Below, in pieces: positions 59,961 to 64,000 of a stretch of 64,000 nt of DNA. The stretch lies in NCBI GenBank assembly GCA_947565865.1, contig CANOHT010000003.1:1-64000 (forward strand), read 5' to 3'. The position numbers were made by a program, and so were the translations under genes. Origin of the DNA: an uncultured Clostridia bacterium. GTDB taxonomy: Bacteria; Bacillota; Clostridia; Christensenellales; Aristaeellaceae. The notes beneath the pieces were generated by a model that searched no databases, was not told where the DNA came from, and saw only the letters and a program-made list of their open reading frames with translations. Positions within the stretch are counted from its first letter, which is position 1, and the number at the start of each line of letters is the position of its first letter.

Positions 59961-60869
59961 TTATGGATGAATAACCAAACGGCCATCCTCCGTCCATTCC
60001 GCAGGAGAAATGAAGCCCACGCGATCCTGCCCCGTGGCTTCCGTGCGGCCATGGTATCCAATCATCCACTCGTTTTGCGGCCCGCGGAACATGCAGCTGT
60101 GCCCCGTTCCCGTAACCTCGCCATACCGTTCCAGGATGGGATTCTCCGCAGCCTTACGGTAAGGCCCCAGCGGGCTATTCGCCACGGCATAGCCCACGGC
60201 GTAATCCGGGCCGCCAAAGAAATTACCGGAATAGGTCATCAGGTAATGGTCGCCATGCTTCAGCAGATACGAGCCCTTGTTCCAGCGGCGGCCAGTGGCG
60301 GCGGCTGAGCGTCCCTCCCAGGGCTGCTCGGGGCGCAGCAGCAGCGCCGGCTCCCCGATGACGCCGGTGAAATCCGGCTTCAGCTCCACGCCATAGATCC
60401 AGCTTTCCTCCAGGCCGTCCACACAGTGCTCATAGCAGCAGCGGGAATAGAACAGATAGTACCGGCCATCCTCCTGGTAGACGTTTGCGTCAATGATCGG
60501 GTAGCCGGGATCAAAAATCGGCCTGTCCATCATGTCCGTAAAGGGGCCCTTGGGGTCATTCGACACGGCCACACCGATGCGGAAGTTTTCCAGCGCTCCG
60601 GTGGGATTATACGCCCAGTCCGCACTGTAAAACAGATAGTAGCGCCTGTCGATTTCATAGCATTCGGGCGCCCAGAAGCACCCTGTCCCCCAGCGAGCGT
60701 CCGCTGAAGCCAGGGCCAGGCCGTGATCCGTCCAGTGGATCAAATCCGCCGAGGAACGAACGGGAAAGCCGCTGCCGTCCTCCGAGGTGCAGTAGAGGTA
60801 ATACCGTCCGTCGCCGGCCCGCAGAATAAAGAGGTCCGCCGCCTTGAAGGGAAGCCGCTGTGTCGTCAT
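59961..60869 (-). CDS. Glycoside hydrolase family 43-type protein
   Basis: 302 residues from the ATG at 60869; GGAGG lies 6 nt upstream, whereas another ATG two codons earlier abuts it. The five-bladed propeller repeats are visible (GDGRYYLYCTSED, DRRYYLFYSADW, DGRYYLFYSRC and HGDHYLMTYSGN). Candidate catalytic residues are the N-terminal Asp in KAADLF, the Asp in PIIDANVYQ and Glu in YGEVTGTGHS. There is no signal peptide, so a cytoplasmic enzyme is likely, acting on imported oligosaccharides such as arabino- or xylo-oligomers; substrate unknown. It precedes GH18 on the same strand and follows the oxidoreductase. Confidence 0.9.
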   Translation of the reverse strand: MTTQRLPFKAADLFILRAGDGRYYLYCTSEDGSGFPVRSSADLIHWTDHGLALASADARWGTGCFWAPECYEIDRRYYLFYSADWAYNPTGALENFRIGVAVSNDPKGPFTDMMDRPIFDPGYPIIDANVYQEDGRYYLFYSRCCYEHCVDGLEESWIYGVELKPDFTGVIGEPALLLRPEQPWEGRSAAATGRRWNKGSYLLKHGDHYLMTYSGNFFGGPDYAVGYAVANSPLGPYRKAAENPILERYGEVTGTGHSCMFRGPQNEWMIGYHGRTEATGQDRVGFISPAEWTEDGRLVIHP

Positions 60870-61094
60870 GGTCATCCTCCCGCTTTCACGCCGCTGCTGT
60901 GAATTGAGCACACCCTCACCGGTCGCTTGTTGCACAAGCTACCTGCCGTTCGCCCATGTAAGGAAGCGATTCCTAACGAAATCGCGCAAAAGCTGACGCG
61001 CATGTCGCCAGCCTTACATCGGCAGTCTGCCGATGGCATTTGGGTCGTTCCGCTTTTGATCTTTGATGAAATGATACAGGAGCATCCCTCAGCA

Positions 61095-61125
61095 AAGGGG
61101 GCCAGGCCGAATACCCAGCCCCCTT
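61095..61125 (-). terminator. Weak terminator hairpin of the Gfo/Idh/MocA gene
   Basis: AAGGGGGC / GCCCCCTT stem with a 15-base loop and only three T residues on the minus strand, 16 bases after the stop. The remaining bases to 60,870 show no gene. Confidence 0.5.
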
Positions 61126-61140
61126 CAAAGGCGCGCCTGC

Positions 61141-62310
61141 TTATTGGTCGGAGGCCTTGCTGCCATAGCTGCTGGCGGTGTCCATCACCACGTCGCTGTC
61201 CGCCTTCAGACGGGACTTGGCGCGGCGCTGGTTCAGCAGTTCCAGGAAACGGTGCTCGTCGATGGGCAGGGTGACGGTCTCCCCCGTCCAGCCGGAAAGA
61301 TGGATGGCGTTGGACAGCATCAGGCCGTTGATGCCCTCCCGGCCGTCCGCCACCAGGGGCGAGCTGTCGGCGATATGGGCAGCAAAGGCATTGAGCACCG
61401 CAGGATGCTGGATGTTCTGCCCGTCGGTCTCCACCTCAATCCTCGTACTGGCAGGCTGCTTAAAGCCCTCCTGGCAGGTGGCGCACCACTCGCGCTCATC
61501 CATTTCCAGGCGGTCGAAAATCAGCTTATCATCCTGACAGATCAGGCGGCCCTTGGTGCCGGTGATTTCCAGGCGGTTGGTGCCGGGAGCGTCGCCGGTG
61601 GTGGTGATGAACACGCCCGTCGCGCCGCCCTCAAACTCCATGTAGGCCGTCACGTCATCCTCCACCTCGATATCGTGCCACTTCCCCTCATGATAGAAGG
61701 CGTGGACGCGCTTGGGCAAGCCGCACAGCCACTGGAGCAGATCCAGCTGATGCGGGCACTGGTTCAGCAGTACGCCGCCGCCCTCCCCGGCCCAGGTGGC
61801 GCGCCAGGCGCCGGAATCATAATAGAACTGGGTACGATACCAATCGGTGATGATCCAATTGACACGCTTCATCTCGCCGATGTCGCCGTTAACCAGCATT
61901 TCCTTCATCTTGCGGTAGGTGCAGTTGGTGCGCTGGTTAAACATCATGCCAAAGGTCAGCTCAGGATGCTTGTCGGCCTCCGCCATCATCTCGCGCACCT
62001 GCAGGGTATAAACGCCGGCGGGCTTCTCGCACATCACATGCAGTCCTTCGCGGAAGGCCTCAATGGCCAGCGGCGGATGCTGATAGTGCGGCACAGCCAG
62101 CAGCACGGCGTCGCACTTGCCGCTATGGATCAGTTCGGAGCCCTCGGTAAACACCGCGGTATCCGGCAGGTTCTCCGCGGCCCACTGACGGCGGCTTTCC
62201 TTTCGGTCCGCCACAGCCGTTACCTGAATTTGGGGGCACTTACCCTCCAGAATGTTCCGGGCGTGGCTTGAACCCATGTTGCCCACGCCGATGATGCCAA
62301 GTCGCAGCAT
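61141..62310 (-). CDS. Gfo/Idh/MocA-family oxidoreductase
   Basis: 389 residues from the ATG at 62310 (AAGGAGG 8 nt upstream); an earlier in-frame start at 62583 adds 91 residues of unrelated sequence. The Rossmann motif GIIGVGNMG (5-13) binds NAD(P), CEKPAG carries the conserved EKP lysine, and NQCPHQLDLLQWL carries the typical catalytic His region. Family enzymes oxidise or reduce sugars and inositols. Neighbouring GH43 and GH18 genes and nagA suggest carbohydrate use, but the substrate is unknown. Confidence 0.92.
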   Translation of the reverse strand: MLRLGIIGVGNMGSSHARNILEGKCPQIQVTAVADRKESRRQWAAENLPDTAVFTEGSELIHSGKCDAVLLAVPHYQHPPLAIEAFREGLHVMCEKPAGVYTLQVREMMAEADKHPELTFGMMFNQRTNCTYRKMKEMLVNGDIGEMKRVNWIITDWYRTQFYYDSGAWRATWAGEGGGVLLNQCPHQLDLLQWLCGLPKRVHAFYHEGKWHDIEVEDDVTAYMEFEGGATGVFITTTGDAPGTNRLEITGTKGRLICQDDKLIFDRLEMDEREWCATCQEGFKQPASTRIEVETDGQNIQHPAVLNAFAAHIADSSPLVADGREGINGLMLSNAIHLSGWTGETVTLPIDEHRFLELLNQRRAKSRLKADSDVVMDTASSYGSKASDQ

Positions 62311-62533
62311 TGATTTTGCCTCCTTCATTTCGGGGGTATCTATTATCTTTATGGTATAACAGCCTTTCGGGTTTTGCAATACCAATTTTTCGGTCTTTGG
62401 TACAAAAAATACGGGAAGTTGTTCCTTCCCCGCCTGCCTGAAGTCGACCATCCTTCTTCCCCAAAGGGCTTGACAGATGCTGTCGAATGCTGTATCTTTT
62501 GTGAAGAAACGGCAGTAAACAGGGGGCTTTGAT

Positions 62534-63154
62534 ATGAGGATGTTCATTGGCATCTGCGGCGCCAGCGGCAGCGGCAAATCCACCTTGGCGGAATCCCTGC
62601 AAAAGCGTCTGGGCGATCGCTGCTATGTATTGCAGCAGGACGCCTACTATCTGGATCACCCCGATCTGACCTTTGAGCAGCGGGCCGTGCTGAATTACGA
62701 CGAGCCGGGCATTTTTGACCATGAGCTTCTCCTGAAGGATGTGGAGACCCTGCTCGCCGGGCAGTCCATCACGCGGAAGGCCTATGACTACGCCCAGCAC
62801 CGACGGGCGGACACCCAGGAGCTGATTCAGCCCCGGGAGGTGCTGATTTTGGAGGGCATTCATTGCTTCCACGACCCCCGTCTGTGCGCGCTGATGTATC
62901 TGCGGCTGTACATGAGCGTGGAGCCGGACATCTGCCTGCTGCGCCGCATTCAGCGGGATATCAAAGAGCGGGGCCGGGAGATTGACGGTATTTCCGCCCA
63001 GTACCTGACCACGGTGAAGCCCATGTACGACCAGTACATCCGCAACTACATCAACGAGGCGGATGTGATTGTCTCCCGTGGCGGCAAAAACGCGCGGATC
63101 GTGGACATCCTCACAGGCTATGTCCAGGACGCGCTCAACAGTGCGCAAACGTGA
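62534..63154 (+). CDS. udk: Uridine kinase
   Basis: 206 residues, the normal size. It phosphorylates uridine and cytidine in pyrimidine salvage. The P-loop GASGSGKST (9-17), QQDAYY, YDEPGIFDHELL, the YDYAQHRR segment and R-D-I-K-E-R-G are all typical of the family. GGGGG lies 7 nt upstream of the ATG. It is divergent from the oxidoreductase and followed by a 12-bp hairpin. Confidence 0.95.
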   Translation: MRMFIGICGASGSGKSTLAESLQKRLGDRCYVLQQDAYYLDHPDLTFEQRAVLNYDEPGIFDHELLLKDVETLLAGQSITRKAYDYAQHRRADTQELIQPREVLILEGIHCFHDPRLCALMYLRLYMSVEPDICLLRRIQRDIKERGREIDGISAQYLTTVKPMYDQYIRNYINEADVIVSRGGKNARIVDILTGYVQDALNSAQT

Positions 63155-63201
63155 AACCGACCGTAGTCGGTTTTTAATGCTATCCTTTCTTATACGCACA
63201 A

Positions 63202-63231
63202 AGCGCCCGCTCCGTTAATGGAGCGGGCGCT
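63202..63231 (+). terminator. Strong GC-rich hairpin after udk
   Basis: AGCGCCCGCTCC with its exact complement and a 6-base loop, 47 bases after the udk stop. No T tract follows, so it may be a non-canonical terminator or RNA end. Confidence 0.5.
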
Positions 63232-63249
63232 CAAACTATCATAAGGATC

Positions 63250-63460
63250 AGGGAAATGCCGGAGGAACCGCAGGCCGACTGTCCATCGAAAGGCAGCGAG
63301 CCCCTTCTCAGCCATGTTATAGAACGAAGCCGGATACAGTGATTCTGCACAATTTCAGTTGAAATGACTTCCTTGCACGATCCAACGACCAGCAGAGTAT
63401 CTCTGCCGTCCGACCAGAAAAAGAACGCCATAGTCTAAAAAAGGGATAATGCCACTTTTT
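63250..63460. repeat. Copy C (degenerate) of the multi-hairpin intergenic repeat family
   Basis: It shares GACTGTCCATCGAAA (63,277-63,291) exactly with copy A, and the next bases (GCGAGCC-x-CTTC) also agree. CCGCAGGCC and a CGACCAG module recur. A GCAGAG/CTCTGC hairpin and a half terminator GCCACTTTTTTT (63,450-63,461) follow. No gene was found in this 320-base gap between udk and nagA. Confidence 0.6.
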
Positions 63461-63476
63461 TTGACCAGCTGCGCGC

Positions 63477-64000
63477 TCAGTCCCCGCTGTGCTCGTCAAT
63501 CACCGTCATTCTTTGCCAATCCCGGCTCCAGCGGGTCAGCGGCGCGGGACTGCCCACAGTCATATGACCGATCACACGCTCTCCGATGGACTCCGCTGGG
63601 GTCTGCGTCGCCATCATCACCGCCTGCTCCGGCGCGATGCCGAAGCGATGGATCATGTTACGCAGGGCTTCGGGCATGGTCAGCACGGAACCGGCCAGGG
63701 TGCCGTCCGCCAGCCGGGCCTCGCCGGCCTTGACAAAGACCTGCTGGCCCCCCAGCGCGTATTCGCCATCAGGCATCCCGGCGGCCTCCATGGCATCGGT
63801 CACAGCCACGACCCGGGCGGCACCCTTGGCGTTCAGCAGCAATTTTATGACATCCGGGTGTAGGTGGATGCCGTCTCCGATGAACTCTGCGTACAGCCGC
63901 TCGTCGGTCAGCGCCGCGCCGGGAACGCCGGGCTCCCGATGGTGCAGCGCTGTCTGGGCATTGAAGGTATGCGTCACATGGCTTGCGCCCCAGTCCGCCG
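63477..64000 (-). CDS. nagA: N-acetylglucosamine-6-phosphate deacetylase, 5' part missing (runs off the right edge)
   Basis: The C-terminal 174 residues are visible; the start lies beyond base 64,000. Reading in from the edge, A-D-W-G-A-S-H-V-T-H-T-F-N-A is the metal-site region of NagA (His in THTFNA), followed by FIGDGIHLHPDV, and AVTDAMEAAG with the catalytic Asp. NagA removes the acetyl group from GlcNAc-6-P in amino-sugar and peptidoglycan recycling. Whether nagB or nagE is adjacent lies outside the window. The repeat copy C follows its stop. Confidence 0.93.
   Translation of the reverse strand, partial: ADWGASHVTHTFNAQTALHHREPGVPGAALTDERLYAEFIGDGIHLHPDVIKLLLNAKGAARVVAVTDAMEAAGMPDGEYALGGQQVFVKAGEARLADGTLAGSVLTMPEALRNMIHRFGIAPEQAVMMATQTPAESIGERVIGHMTVGSPAPLTRWSRDWQRMTVIDEHSGD

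Overview
The window looks like a chromosome segment of a GC-rich, anaerobic-type monoderm Firmicute (class Clostridia, probably an uncultured gut lineage). The support is a class B sortase with a sorting-signal substrate, lipoproteins, a threonine T-box leader, an L10 leader, a yybS-rplI-dnaB cluster, BlaI/M56 regulation and consensus sigma-A promoters (TTGACA, 16-17 bp, TATAAT-like). The genus cannot be named from sequence alone. I recognised no tRNA, rRNA, CRISPR array, transposase or phage gene.

Region 1 (1-33,100, minus strand) is a surface-protein block. It holds a giant secreted RHS/YD-repeat protein that runs off the left edge (at least 2,814 codons), a class B sortase, and a single 7,724-residue cell-wall protein of 23.2 kb. 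That protein has a signal peptide, a Thr/Pro/Glu stalk, InlB-type repeats, about 53 tandem beta-repeat domains, four DUF11 domains and a TPRTGD sorting signal. Each of the three genes is bounded by a recognisable promoter and/or terminator. Very long open frames on the opposite strand of this block are antisense shadows.

Region 2 (33,100-37,000) is a compact three-gene operon with its own promoter and terminator: a MotA/TolQ/ZorA-like channel protein with a long coiled-coil tail, a MotB/ZorB-like protein with the channel aspartate and an OmpA peptidoglycan-binding domain, and an unrecognised 160-residue membrane-anchored protein. No Zorya effector gene lies nearby, so this is best read as an orphan ion-driven cell-wall motor. 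It is the strongest candidate here for an undescribed system.

Region 3 (37,600-47,200) is mostly housekeeping: rplJ-rplL under an L10 leader; a secreted SH3/peptidoglycan-binding protein with a divergent L,D-transpeptidase-like domain; then a long minus-strand run yybS-rplI-dnaB-yhaM-lipoprotein-glycolipid glycosyltransferase-zinc ribbon. GdpP, normally between yybS and rplI, is absent. The glycosyltransferase carries a fused N-terminal C_GCAxxG_C_C redox-type domain.

Region 4 (47,200-56,150) holds regulation and small enzymes: a response regulator lacking its phospho-acceptor Asp and its conserved Lys, preceded by three 11-bp-phased repeats and followed by an SH3 lipoprotein; a BlaI/M56 pair with two operator-like palindromes; a DUF4279 protein; a MATE transporter; a double-GNAT protein; and an alpha/beta hydrolase.

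Region 5 (56,150-64,000) holds thrS with its T-box, a membrane-anchored GH18 enzyme, a GH43 enzyme, a Gfo/Idh/MocA oxidoreductase, uridine kinase and the 3' part of nagA, suggesting glycan and amino-sugar use. Three intergenic spaces (51.6, 56.0 and 63.3 kb) carry copies of a roughly 200-bp multi-hairpin repeat family, and one GTGGC/GCCAC terminator hairpin recurs across the window.
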